In this document: piece after piece, positions 17,883 through 26,891 of the stretch | How positions within the stretch are numbered: position 1 is the stretch's first letter | Layout of the letters: each line of letters starts with the position of its first letter | Source: CAIKMD01 sp963729935 | GTDB taxonomy: Bacteria > Pseudomonadota > Alphaproteobacteria > ATCC43930 > CGMCC-115725 | Assembly (NCBI GenBank): GCA_963729935.1 | Contig: CAVSPW010000009.1 | Span: 1-64,000, forward strand | Length of the DNA stretch: 64,000 nt | Direction of reading: 5' to 3' | Notes under the pieces: generated by a model | What the model saw: only the letters and a program-made list of their open reading frames with translations | What the model was told of the DNA's origin: nothing | The model's database searches: none | Position numbers and translations under genes: made by a program

Positions 17883-20528
17883 TTAGCCGACCGCCGCTGC
17901 GGCCTTGCGCGGTGCGGGTTTCTTTTTGGTTGAGGGTTTCTTGGTCGCTTTTTGGCCAAGTTGGGCCGTTCCTTTCTTATTTCTCTTCTTGTCCGCGGTG
18001 CTCGGCGCCCGCGCGCGGCGCGCGTTCTTGCCAGTTTGGGGCCGCGCCGCAAGCAGTGCAACCGCTTGCTCGAGCGTGACCTCGTCGGGCGAAATGTCGC
18101 TCGGCACGGTCGCGTTGATGCCGCCATGACTTACATAGGGGCCGTAGCGGCCACTGAAAAGGTTGATCGGGGCGCCATCCGCCGGATGGGCGCCGAGGGA
18201 TTTGATGGGGGTCGGTGCCCCGCGCCGCGGTGCCCGCGGCTCCGCGAGGAGGCTCACCGCGCGGTTGAGGCCGATCGTGAGCACGTCGTCGTCTTTCGGG
18301 ATCGAGCGGTAGATCTTGCCGTGCTTTATATAAGGTCCGAACCGGCCGATCGCGGCGGTGATCATCTCGCCATCCTCGGGATGGGGGCCGATGTCGCGCG
18401 GCAGCGCCAGAAGCTTCAACGCCTTGTCGAGATCGAGATCGGCCGGCGCGATCCCTTTGGGCAGTGAGGTACGCTTGGGCTTCTCGCCCTCGGCGCCCTC
18501 GCCCAATTGAACATAGAAGCCGTAGGGACCTTTTTTCAGCGACACCGGCAGCCTCGTCGCCGGATCGACGCCGATCTCGCGCGGCTGCGCCCCCTCGCCG
18601 TCGGCTCCCTCGATCCCCAAAGGCCGCGTGTGCTTGCAATTCGGGTAGTTCGAGCAGCCGATGAAGGCGCCGTAGCGGCCGAGCTTGATGTTCAGCCGGC
18701 CGGTGCCGCAAACCGGGCACAGCCGCGGGTCCTTGCCGTCGCCCTTGTCGGGAAAGAAATGCGGTCCCAGAACCTCGTCGAGCGCATTGATGACGTCGCT
18801 GATCTTGAGATCCTTGGTGCCGCCCACGGCGACCGAGAAATCGCGCCAGAAATCTTCGAGCACCTTCTTCCAGGCGACGCGCCCATCCGAAATCTGATCG
18901 AGCTGGTTCTCGAGGTCGGCAGTGAAATTGTACTCGACATAACGCTCGAAGAAGCTCGTGAGGAACGCGGTCACGAGGCGTCCGCGGTCTTCGGGGATGA
19001 AGCGCTTCTTGTCGAGCCGCACATAGTTGCGGTCTTGGAGGACCTGGATGATCGACGCATAGGTCGAGGGCCGGCCGATGCCGAGCTCTTCGAGCTTCTT
19101 GACGAGACTCGCCTCGCTGTAGCGCGGCGGCGGTTGCGTGAAATGCTGCTCGGGCTTGATCTCGTTGCGTTGGAGAGCCTCGCGCTCTTTCAAGGGCGGC
19201 AAGCGCCGACTTTCCTCGTCATCCTCGGGATCGTCGAGATCCTCGTGGTAGAGCGCGAGATAGCCGTCGAACGCGATCGTCGACCCGTTGGCGCGCAGCA
19301 CGATCTGCCCGTCGGGCGAACCGATATCGACGGCGACCTGGTCGATGAGGGCGGTCGACATCTGGCTTGCCACCGCGCGCTTCCAGATCAGCTCGTAGAG
19401 CCGGCGCTGCTCGTCGTCGAGATGCCGCGCGACGGCGGGCGGACGCTGGAACATGTCGGTCGGGCGGATGGCTTCATGCGCTTCTTGCGCGTTCTTGGCC
19501 TGGGTGCGGTAGACGCGGGCTTCGTCTGGGCGATAGGTCTGGCCGTAATCCTCTTCGATCAGGCTGCGCGCTGCGGCGATCGCTTCGCCCGAAAGCGTCA
19601 CGCCGTCGGTGCGCATATAGGTGATGAGACCGAGCGTCTCGCCGTCGATATCGATGCCCTCGTAAAGCCGTTGCGCGATCCGCATCGTGCGCGACGCGCC
19701 CAGCCCGAGCTTGCGCGAGGCTTCTTGCTGCAAGGTCGAGGTGGTGAAGGGCGGCGGCGGATTGCGCCGGACCTGTTTGCGCTCGATCTCGGTGACGGCA
19801 AAGCCGGTCTGACGCGCGATCGCGTCGGCGGCATCGCGCGCGGCCTGTTCATTCGCGAGATCGAAACGCTCGAGCCGCTTGCCGTTCAAATGCGTGAGGC
19901 GAGCGACGAAACGGTCGCCCGCCGTGTTGGCGAACTCGACTTCGACCGACCAGTATTCGCGCGGCTTGAAAATTTCGATTTCGGCTTCGCGTTCGCAGAT
20001 GAGGCGCAAGGCGACGGATTGCACGCGTCCGGCCGAGCGGCTTCCCGGAAGCTTGCGCCACAGCACCGGCGAGAGCGTGAAGCCGACGAGATAATCGAGC
20101 GCGCGACGCGCGAGATAGGCGTCGACCAGCTCGCGGTCGAGCGCACGCGGATGCTTGAACGCTTCCTGCACGGCCGATTTGGTCACTTCGTTGAAGACGA
20201 CGCGCTTGACGTCGACGCCTTTCAGCACATTGCGTTGGCGCAATACTTCTTGGACGTGCCATGAGATCGCCTCGCCTTCGCGATCCGGATCGGTCGCGAG
20301 ATAAAGATGCGTCGCTCCCTGCACCGCCTTGGCGATGTCCTGAAGCCGCTTGTCGGCCTTGCCGTCGATTTCCCAGGACATGGCAAAATCCTGGTCGGGG
20401 CGAACCGATCCGTCTTTCGACGGCAAGTCACGGACGTGACCGTAGCTCGCCAGCACGGTGTAGCCTTTGCCGAGATATTTGTTGATGGTCTTCGCCTTGG
20501 CTGGCGATTCGACGACGACGACATCCAT
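17883..20528 (-). CDS. topA: DNA topoisomerase I
   Basis: 881 residues, normal length. It relaxes negative supercoils. The Toprim domain starts VVVESPAKAKTI and has the metal-binding DPDREGE. The catalytic tyrosine is in LITYMRTDG. A zinc ribbon (CPVC...C-x5-C in CPVCGTGR and GCSNYPNC) follows. Three C-terminal repeats each have a G-x-YG-x-Y/F signature (GPYGFYVQLG, RFGPYIKHG, RYGPYVSHG). The last 50 residues are Lys/Arg/Ala-rich, as in other alphaproteobacterial TopA. It is downstream of dprA and upstream of rnr on the same strand. Confidence 0.97.
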   Translation of the reverse strand: MDVVVVESPAKAKTINKYLGKGYTVLASYGHVRDLPSKDGSVRPDQDFAMSWEIDGKADKRLQDIAKAVQGATHLYLATDPDREGEAISWHVQEVLRQRNVLKGVDVKRVVFNEVTKSAVQEAFKHPRALDRELVDAYLARRALDYLVGFTLSPVLWRKLPGSRSAGRVQSVALRLICEREAEIEIFKPREYWSVEVEFANTAGDRFVARLTHLNGKRLERFDLANEQAARDAADAIARQTGFAVTEIERKQVRRNPPPPFTTSTLQQEASRKLGLGASRTMRIAQRLYEGIDIDGETLGLITYMRTDGVTLSGEAIAAARSLIEEDYGQTYRPDEARVYRTQAKNAQEAHEAIRPTDMFQRPPAVARHLDDEQRRLYELIWKRAVASQMSTALIDQVAVDIGSPDGQIVLRANGSTIAFDGYLALYHEDLDDPEDDEESRRLPPLKEREALQRNEIKPEQHFTQPPPRYSEASLVKKLEELGIGRPSTYASIIQVLQDRNYVRLDKKRFIPEDRGRLVTAFLTSFFERYVEYNFTADLENQLDQISDGRVAWKKVLEDFWRDFSVAVGGTKDLKISDVINALDEVLGPHFFPDKGDGKDPRLCPVCGTGRLNIKLGRYGAFIGCSNYPNCKHTRPLGIEGADGEGAQPREIGVDPATRLPVSLKKGPYGFYVQLGEGAEGEKPKRTSLPKGIAPADLDLDKALKLLALPRDIGPHPEDGEMITAAIGRFGPYIKHGKIYRSIPKDDDVLTIGLNRAVSLLAEPRAPRRGAPTPIKSLGAHPADGAPINLFSGRYGPYVSHGGINATVPSDISPDEVTLEQAVALLAARPQTGKNARRARAPSTADKKRNKKGTAQLGQKATKKPSTKKKPAPRKAAAAVG

Positions 20529-20594
20529 TGACTTTAACTTTCTATCAACCTATCCGGCGCGCTCAATATCGCATCAAATGGCGATGGATCGGGA

Positions 20595-21713
20595 TCAAAG
20601 CAAGGACACCCGGTTGCCGGGGTGGCGCTCGATGCGTCCCGCCAGCTCGAGTTCAAGCAAAACCGTGACCACGAGCGCCGGCGAGAATTGACATTGTCGC
20701 ACGAGTTCGTCAACCGGCACTGAATTCGGCGACAATAAATTGGTAATCATTTCGCGTGCGCGCACCAGATCGGTATCGCCCGCCGCCGCGGTCGTTGGAA
20801 CCGGCGTATCGGGCTGCCGCTCGGATAACGATCTCGTGAAAGTGGGTGCCAGCTCTCTCAGGATATCGTCAACGGATTCGACGAGGGTTGCGCCGTTGCG
20901 GATGAGATCGTTGGTGCCGCGACAGCGCGGATCGAGCGGCGAGCCCGGCACGGCGAAAACTTCGCGGCCTTGTTCGAGCGCGAAGCGCGCCGTGATGAGC
21001 GAGCCGGAGCGTGTGGCCGCCTCAATGACCAGAACGCCGAGGCTCGCACCCGAGATGATCCGATTGCGGCGGGGAAAATGCCGGGCCTGGGGTTCGGTTC
21101 CGATCGGCATTTCGGCGATCAGCAAGCCGCGCTCGGCGATCTGTTCGTGAAGCGCACGGTTTTCCTGCGGATAAATCTTGTCGACGCCGCCGCCGAGCAC
21201 GGCCGCCGTCCCGGTCGCGAGCGCACCTTCATGCGCCGCCGCGTCGATGCCGCGCGCGAGGCCCGAGACGACCAGCAATCCTTGTTGTCCAAGTTGGAGG
21301 GCAATGTCGCGGGCGAAGCGCCTCCCATTGGCCGAGGCGTTGCGGGCGCCGACCACGGCGATGGCGGCGCGCTCGAAGAGGCGCGTGACGCCTTTCATCG
21401 CCAAGAGCGGCGGCGCGTCATCGACCGCGGCGAGCGCGGGCGGATAATCCGGCTCGCCCCAGGCGACGAGCCGCGCGCCCGCTTCGTGCAACTGCGCGCT
21501 TTCCCGTTCCGCTGCCGCGCGGCTGCAAATGGCGAGCGGTTTCGCGCGCCCGCCGCTGCGCGCGATCTGGGGCAGAGCGTCGAGCGCCGCTGCCGCCGAA
21601 CCGAAGCGCGCAAGCAATTGATAGAAAGTGATCGGTCCGACATTCTCGGTCCGAATGAGCCGCAGCCAATCGAGCCTTTCGGCCGGGTTCAAGCTGCGCG
21701 GGCTCAATGCCAT
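20595..21713 (-). CDS. dprA: DNA-processing protein DprA
   Basis: 372 residues. It loads RecA on incoming single-stranded DNA during transformation. The Rossmann-like core has AIAVVGARNAS and VVSGLARGIDAAAHEGAL, then ETSGSLITARFALEQGREVFA-like residues (EAATRSGSLITARFALEQ). The C-terminal winged-helix domain (VPVDELVRQCQFSP; LLELELAGRIERHPGN) is intact. The order plsY-dprA-topA is common in alphaproteobacteria. A gap of 66 bases separates it from topA. Confidence 0.95.
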   Translation of the reverse strand: MALSPRSLNPAERLDWLRLIRTENVGPITFYQLLARFGSAAAALDALPQIARSGGRAKPLAICSRAAAERESAQLHEAGARLVAWGEPDYPPALAAVDDAPPLLAMKGVTRLFERAAIAVVGARNASANGRRFARDIALQLGQQGLLVVSGLARGIDAAAHEGALATGTAAVLGGGVDKIYPQENRALHEQIAERGLLIAEMPIGTEPQARHFPRRNRIISGASLGVLVIEAATRSGSLITARFALEQGREVFAVPGSPLDPRCRGTNDLIRNGATLVESVDDILRELAPTFTRSLSERQPDTPVPTTAAAGDTDLVRAREMITNLLSPNSVPVDELVRQCQFSPALVVTVLLELELAGRIERHPGNRVSLL

Positions 21714-21762
21714 GGCGGGCAGGATTCGGCGCGGCAGCGCGCGCGTGTCGACGAGCTCGCTC

Positions 21763-22380
21763 TCATGCGCGCCTTTTCGTCAATTCGATCTTGCTTTCCT
21801 CGCCGCGCTGCAAGCGCGCGAGGTTGCCGCCGTGGCGCCAGATCACGACCGCCGCAATGAGCAGGACGACCAGTGTCGTGCCGGTCGCTCGCGAGAAAAG
21901 CCAAGCATAGACGGGCGCGCTCGCCGCGGCGGCGACGGCCGCGAGCGAGGAATATCGGAAGAGAACGGCCACCGCGAGCCAAGTCGCGACCGCCGCGAGC
22001 GCGACGGGCCACGCATAGGCGATAAGCGCGCCGGCCGCCGTGGCGACGCCCTTGCCGCCCTTGAAACCGAGCCAAATCGGAAAGATATGGCCGAGCGGCG
22101 CGAAGATCGCCGCGGCCGCGGCCGGTTGCGCGCCGAAGCGCCCGGCGATCAGCACGGGCACAAAGCCCTTGGCGATATCGCATAAGAGGGTCGCGAGCGC
22201 GAGCGTCTTGTCGCCGGTGCGCAACACGTTGGTCGCCCCGATATTGCCCGAACCCAGGGCGCGAATGTCGCCATGGCCTTTGGCTTTGGTGAAAAGCAGC
22301 CCAAAGGGAATCGAGCCCGCGAGATAAGCGAAGAGCGCGCAAGCCGCGGTGGTTCCCCAATCGGCTCCCAACATCGGCAT
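21763..22380 (-). CDS. plsY: Glycerol-3-phosphate acyltransferase PlsY
   Basis: 205 residues with five to six membrane helices. It transfers an acyl group from acyl-phosphate to glycerol-3-phosphate, the first step of phospholipid synthesis. The family motifs are present: GSIPFGLLFTKAKG, the phosphate-binding LGSGNIGATNVLR, and FKGGKGVATAAG. Start MPMLGADW lies eight bases after the stop of the pyrC-like gene; a second ATG two codons on is possible. The C-terminal 24 residues are charged and cytoplasmic. Confidence 0.94.
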   Translation of the reverse strand: MPMLGADWGTTAACALFAYLAGSIPFGLLFTKAKGHGDIRALGSGNIGATNVLRTGDKTLALATLLCDIAKGFVPVLIAGRFGAQPAAAAAIFAPLGHIFPIWLGFKGGKGVATAAGALIAYAWPVALAAVATWLAVAVLFRYSSLAAVAAAASAPVYAWLFSRATGTTLVVLLIAAVVIWRHGGNLARLQRGEESKIELTKRRA

Positions 22381-22387
22381 GGCGCGA

Positions 22388-23680
22388 TCAGGATGCCTTG
22401 GCGTTGTCGGCGTAGATGGTGCGTCCCGCGACGACGGTGCGCCGGACGCGTCCCTGCGTCGGCCGGCCATCGAAGGGCGAATTGCGGCACTTCGAGTGGA
22501 ACGCGTCGACGGCGATGCGCCACGGTAGATCGAGATCGAAGATCACGAAATCGGCCGGCATGCCTTGCGCGAGGCTGCCGGCGGGCAGGCGCAGTATCTC
22601 CGCCGGACGCTGCGACAGAGCCGCCAACACCTGGAGGAGCGGCACATGGCCGTTGTGATGAAGCTCGAGCGCGAGCGGCAAGAGCGTCTCCAGCCCGACC
22701 ATGCCGCTGGCCGCAGACGGGAAGGGGAGGCGCTTCGACTCCTGATCTTGCGGGGCATGATCGCTCGCGATCGCGTCGATCGTACCATCGCGCAGACCCT
22801 CGACCACGGCGCGGCGATCTTCTTCGCTCCGCAAGGGCGGCGAGACTTTCGCGAAGGTGCGGTACTCGCCGACCGCGGTTTCGTTGAGCGCGAAATAGGG
22901 CGGCGCTGTATCGCAAGTGACGCGAAGACCGCGCGACTTGGCGCGGCGGATCGCCTCGATGGCGCCCGCGGTCGAGACGTGCGCGGCGTGATAGCGGCCG
23001 CCGGTGATTTCGACCAACCGCAAATCGCGCTCGATCATGATGATTTCCGCGGCCGGATTGATGCCGGGAAGGCCGAGCCGTGTCGCGGTTTCGCCTTCGT
23101 TCATGGCGCCGCCCTCGGCAAGGCGCGGCTCTTCGGGATGCTGCATCACCAGCAAGTCGAAGGTCGTCGCGTAGGCGAGGGCACGGCGCATCACCACCGC
23201 ATCGGTGATCGCCGCAACCCCGTCGGTGAAGCCCAGCGCGCCGGCGTCCGCGAGCAATCCCATCTCGGTCAGGCCCTCGCCACGCAAGCCCTTGGTCGCG
23301 GCGGCATAGGTACGGATCCGCGTGAGGCCGACATCGCGCGAGCGCCGCGCGACGAACTCGACCAGCGCGAATTCGTCGATCACCGGGTCGGTATTGGGCA
23401 GCGCGACCATGGTCGTGATGCCGCCTGCCGCGGCGGCAGCGCCGGCGGTCGCCATCGTCTCCTGATGTTCATCACCGGGCTCACGCAGCTGGACGCGCAT
23501 ATCGACGATGCCGGGCGCGAGGCAATGGCCGCCGCAATCGACGATCTCCGCCCCGTCGCGCGCCAGCTTGTCGCCGATCTCCGCGATGCGGCCGTCGATC
23601 ACGAGAATCTCGCCCTTGCGGTCGAGGCGCGAGGCCGGATCGAGGAGGCGCGCGTGAGTGAAGAGCGTGCGCATCGTCAT
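22388..23680 (-). CDS. Dihydroorotase-like PyrC' (probably inactive)
   Basis: 430 residues with the amidohydrolase fold of class I dihydroorotases. The metal-binding HxH of the family (DxHxH...REPG) is replaced by Arg and Gln (VDMRVQLREPGDE). Later positions are kept: MQHPEEP, AAHVSTAG and ASDHAPQ. Pseudo-dihydroorotases like this, encoded next to pyrB, are known from several proteobacteria, where they serve as structural partners of aspartate transcarbamoylase. It starts within the pyrB stop codon (ATGA overlap), which supports a joint complex. An active dihydroorotase would be needed elsewhere in the genome. Confidence 0.9.
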   Translation of the reverse strand: MTMRTLFTHARLLDPASRLDRKGEILVIDGRIAEIGDKLARDGAEIVDCGGHCLAPGIVDMRVQLREPGDEHQETMATAGAAAAAGGITTMVALPNTDPVIDEFALVEFVARRSRDVGLTRIRTYAAATKGLRGEGLTEMGLLADAGALGFTDGVAAITDAVVMRRALAYATTFDLLVMQHPEEPRLAEGGAMNEGETATRLGLPGINPAAEIIMIERDLRLVEITGGRYHAAHVSTAGAIEAIRRAKSRGLRVTCDTAPPYFALNETAVGEYRTFAKVSPPLRSEEDRRAVVEGLRDGTIDAIASDHAPQDQESKRLPFPSAASGMVGLETLLPLALELHHNGHVPLLQVLAALSQRPAEILRLPAGSLAQGMPADFVIFDLDLPWRIAVDAFHSKCRNSPFDGRPTQGRVRRTVVAGRTIYADNAKAS

Positions 23681-24642
23681 TTCGCTGGTGCGGTGTTGCG
23701 CGTCGTTTGGCTCAATGCCTCGAGGCAAGCCATGCGGACCGCCACGCCCATTTCGACCTGCTGGCGGATGACGCTGCGGTCGATGTCGTCGGCGACTTCG
23801 GTGTCGATCTCGACTCCGCGATTCATCGGCCCCGGATGCATGATGAGCGCATCGGGCTTGGCCGCGGCGAGCTTGTGATAGTCGAGTCCGAAGAAATGGA
23901 AATATTCCCGCAAGGACGGGACGAAGCTGCCCTGCATTCGCTCCAACTGGAGCCGCAGCATCATCACGATATCGACGTCCTTCAAACCTTGCGCCATGTC
24001 GTGAAAGATCTCGACGCCAAGCCGTTCGATCTCGGCCGGCAGAAGCGTGCGCGGCGCGACAACACGAACCCGCGCGCCCATGATGTTGAGGAGTTGGATA
24101 TTCGAGCGCGCGACGCGGCTATGCGCGACGTCGCCGCAGATCGCCACCGTCAAGCCTTGCAGCCGTCCCTTGCGCAAGCGGATGGTCAGCGCGTCGAGCA
24201 AGGCCTGGGTCGGGTGCTCGTGCATGCCGTCGCCGGCATTGATGACGGCGCAATCGACTTTCTCCGACAAGAGCTGCACCGCGCCGGATTCGGGATGCCG
24301 CACGATCAGCACGTCGGGATGCATGGCGTTCAGGGTCATCGCGGTGTCGATCAGGGTCTCGCCCTTTTTGATCGAACTCCATTGCGCCGACATGTTGATG
24401 ACGTCGCTGCCCAGCCGTTTGCCCGCGAGCTCGAACGAGGTGCGCGTGCGGGTCGAGCTTTCGAAGAAAAGGTTGATGATGGTGCGGCCGCGCAAGGACG
24501 ACTGCTTCTTGTCGGCTCGGCGGTTGTGCTCGACATGGCGCTCGGAGCGGTCCAAGAGCGCGGTGATATCGTCGGGGGAAAGTCCCTCGATCCCCAGAAG
24601 ATGGCGATGCGGGAACGCGAAGCTCGCTGGATCGGCCGTCAT
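23677..24642 (-). CDS. pyrB: Aspartate carbamoyltransferase catalytic subunit
   Basis: 321 residues, usual length. It makes carbamoyl-aspartate, the second step of pyrimidine synthesis. The carbamoyl-phosphate signature is FFESSTRTRTSFELAG. GDGMHEHPTQALLD and the C-terminal HPGPMNRGVEI complete the pattern. I chose ATG at MTADPASF; the frame extends further upstream but that region is antisense or overlaps the iron-sulfur gene. It overlaps the downstream pyrC-like gene by four bases. No pyrI regulatory subunit is seen, as expected in alphaproteobacteria. Confidence 0.96.
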   Translation of the reverse strand: MTADPASFAFPHRHLLGIEGLSPDDITALLDRSERHVEHNRRADKKQSSLRGRTIINLFFESSTRTRTSFELAGKRLGSDVINMSAQWSSIKKGETLIDTAMTLNAMHPDVLIVRHPESGAVQLLSEKVDCAVINAGDGMHEHPTQALLDALTIRLRKGRLQGLTVAICGDVAHSRVARSNIQLLNIMGARVRVVAPRTLLPAEIERLGVEIFHDMAQGLKDVDIVMMLRLQLERMQGSFVPSLREYFHFFGLDYHKLAAAKPDALIMHPGPMNRGVEIDTEVADDIDRSVIRQQVEMGVAVRMACLEALSQTTRNTAPAK

Positions 24643-24694
24643 TAAAGCGGGCACTATAGGGATGTCGTCGGGTTCCGGCAAGCGAGCCGAGGAA

Positions 24695-25057
24695 TCAGTC
24701 GCGAACCGTGGCGGGGCCGGCCAGGTTGGCGATCCTCTCATCCGGCGGCGCGATCTCGGTGACGAGGTCGCGAATGAGCGGCTTGTTGTCGAGCGGCTCG
24801 AGCCGCATCTCGCGCTCTTCCAGTCGCGCCGTGCAGGCATAAATCGTCTTGCCGTCGAGCCGGATCATGCATTCCTTGCAGGCATTGGCATTGATGCAGG
24901 AAAAGCGGAAGGCGAGGCTCGGGTCCTCGCTGGCCCGTATGCGGCGCAATCCGTCGAGCACGGATTGCCCGGGCTCGAACGGCGCCGCAAAGCGTGCCCA
25001 GCGCGGCGGCTCGCCCGGCAGGCCGCGGCGGATCAGCAAGGTCGCCACCCGGCTCAT
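24695..25057 (-). CDS. 2Fe-2S protein, SdhB/FrdB N-terminal type
   Basis: 120 residues. The sequence matches only the plant-type ferredoxin half of succinate dehydrogenase/fumarate reductase iron-sulfur subunits: LDGLRRIRASEDPSLAFR, then the cluster motif SCINANACKECMIRLDG and a final YAC. The first Cys pair is separated by five residues, against four in SdhB. The C-terminal domain that binds the 4Fe-4S and 3Fe-4S clusters is absent, and the stop is clean. Its start overlaps the stop of the flavoprotein gene (ATGA), so it is probably the electron-transfer partner of that enzyme. Confidence 0.75.
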   Translation of the reverse strand: MSRVATLLIRRGLPGEPPRWARFAAPFEPGQSVLDGLRRIRASEDPSLAFRFSCINANACKECMIRLDGKTIYACTARLEEREMRLEPLDNKPLIRDLVTEIAPPDERIANLAGPATVRD

Positions 25058-26766
25058 GATGAGCCCGCTCGCGCGTCTTCGGCTGCCGCGATCCGGTCGA
25101 TCACGATGCGCTCGCGATCGAAACGGAGACGCTGATTCACGCGCCAACCCTCATCGGTCTCGACGAAGTCCTCGCGCTGATGCGCGCCGCGGGATTCACG
25201 CCGCGAGAGGGCTGCGCTCGCGACGGCTTCGGCGACGAGCAGCATGTTGCGCGCGTCGAACCAATCGAGGCGCTCGGGATCGAACCGGCTTTGCGGGCCC
25301 GGCGGCAGGGCACCCAAGGCCTGCCTGAGCCGCGCGATTTCGGCCAGCGCGGCTTCCAGCCCTGGGGCCGATCGGAACGGACCGACATGTTCATCCATGA
25401 CCGTTTGAAGCGCGCCGCCGAGCGCGGCGAGATTGACGCTTGGCCGCGTGCCTTCGGCCGCGGCGAGGGCGAGCGCCGATTGCGCCGACGCCTCGCGCCA
25501 CGCGATGGACGCGCTCTCTCTCGCGCGCCTGGCCGCATTGATCCCGGCGTGACGGCCGAAGACCAGGGCTTCGCTGATCGCATTGCCCGAGAGCCGGTTG
25601 GCGCCATTGGCCCCGCCGATCGCTTCGCCCGCCGCAAAGAGATTGGCGAGGCGTGTCTCGAACTGCGTGTTCACGCGAATGCCGCCCATGTGGTAATGCG
25701 CGATCGGCGCGACCTCGACGGGCTGGCGCGCCAGATCGATGCCGTTCTTGGCGAGCCGGTCGATCACCGGGCCGAAGGCCTGGCGCAGGTCTTCGGGGCC
25801 GAGATGTTCGAAAGAGAGATAGGCGCCGCCCGCGGGCGAGCCCCGGCCGGCTTTCACTTCTTTGAGAATTGCATAGGTGGCGAGGTCGCGCGTGGCGACA
25901 TAGCGCCCGTCCTCCTTCACGCCGTAGTCGTCGGTGAATTCGCGCTTTTCGGCGTTGAGCAACCGGCCGCCCAGCTTGTAGCGGAACGGGTCCCACATGA
26001 TCGGATCCATGCCGATGAGCCGCGGCGCCAGATGACCGATCGGGAAGAACTGCACGAATTCCATGTCGATCAGCTCGGCGCCGGCCCGCAGCGCCAGGGC
26101 GTAGCCATCGCCCCCCATATTGGCCGAGCCGCTGTTGCGCCGGTAGAGGCGCGTGAGGCCGCCGGTCGCGATGATAACGGCCTTGGCGGCGATCGAAACC
26201 GGCCTTCCATCCACCAGCGCATAACCGACCGCGCCCAAGGCGGCGTCGTCATCGATGGCAAGATCGGTGATGCAAAGCTCGCCAATCCGCGTGATCGCCG
26301 GTCTTCGCTGAACCTGGGCGCGCAGGGTGCGCGACAAAGCGGGCCCCGTATTGAGGAAGTCGACATAGACGCAGCGCGGGCGATCGTGCCCCGGCGCCTG
26401 GGTCTGGCGCAGCCTTCCGTCCGGGTGGCGTGCCCAGCCGGCATGCCATCGGTCCATCTGCCGGATCGCCTCCGGCGCGTCCCGGCACAGGATTTCGGCG
26501 AGCCGCGGATCGCACAATCCGCGCCCGGCCCGGATCGTATCGTCGAGATGGGCTTGCGGGTCGTCCGGTACTTCATCGCCCAAAGCGACCGCAACGGTCA
26601 TTTGCGCCATCACCGTGGCGCCGCCGCGCCCGATCAGGCTGCGATCGATGAGCAGAACCTGCGCGCCGGCGTCGCTGGCTGCGATCGCTGCGGCCATACC
26701 GGCGCCGCCTGCGCCGATGACCAGCACGTCGGTCTCGAGATGAAGCCGCTCGGGGTGTTCCGCCAC
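25054..26766 (-). CDS. FAD-dependent oxidoreductase, SdhA/FrdA-like
   Basis: 570 residues. The N-terminal dinucleotide-binding motif VLVIGAGGAGMAAAIAA is followed by RGGATVMAQ. The family motif HYHMGGIRVN is in the centre, and AAGEAIGGANGANRLSGNA shows the usual FAD-binding C-terminal loop. The C-terminal helical domain is Arg/Ala-rich. It belongs to the fumarate reductase/succinate dehydrogenase flavoprotein superfamily, but its context (a lone 2Fe-2S partner, no membrane anchor genes) differs from a respiratory complex. The substrate is unknown. It could be a dicarboxylate or aromatic-pathway dehydrogenase. Confidence 0.82.
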   Translation of the reverse strand: MAEHPERLHLETDVLVIGAGGAGMAAAIAASDAGAQVLLIDRSLIGRGGATVMAQMTVAVALGDEVPDDPQAHLDDTIRAGRGLCDPRLAEILCRDAPEAIRQMDRWHAGWARHPDGRLRQTQAPGHDRPRCVYVDFLNTGPALSRTLRAQVQRRPAITRIGELCITDLAIDDDAALGAVGYALVDGRPVSIAAKAVIIATGGLTRLYRRNSGSANMGGDGYALALRAGAELIDMEFVQFFPIGHLAPRLIGMDPIMWDPFRYKLGGRLLNAEKREFTDDYGVKEDGRYVATRDLATYAILKEVKAGRGSPAGGAYLSFEHLGPEDLRQAFGPVIDRLAKNGIDLARQPVEVAPIAHYHMGGIRVNTQFETRLANLFAAGEAIGGANGANRLSGNAISEALVFGRHAGINAARRARESASIAWREASAQSALALAAAEGTRPSVNLAALGGALQTVMDEHVGPFRSAPGLEAALAEIARLRQALGALPPGPQSRFDPERLDWFDARNMLLVAEAVASAALSRRESRGAHQREDFVETDEGWRVNQRLRFDRERIVIDRIAAAEDARAGSS

Positions 26767-26891
26767 CCCGCCATGCTAAGCCGGGATCAGCGCGGGCTCA
26801 ATCGCCCGCCGGCGCCGGGCCAGCCGCGGCGATAGCCCGGCCGCGCGCCCCGGGCGCCGCACGATCCGATCGCGGCCTCGGCTGCGGGCCC

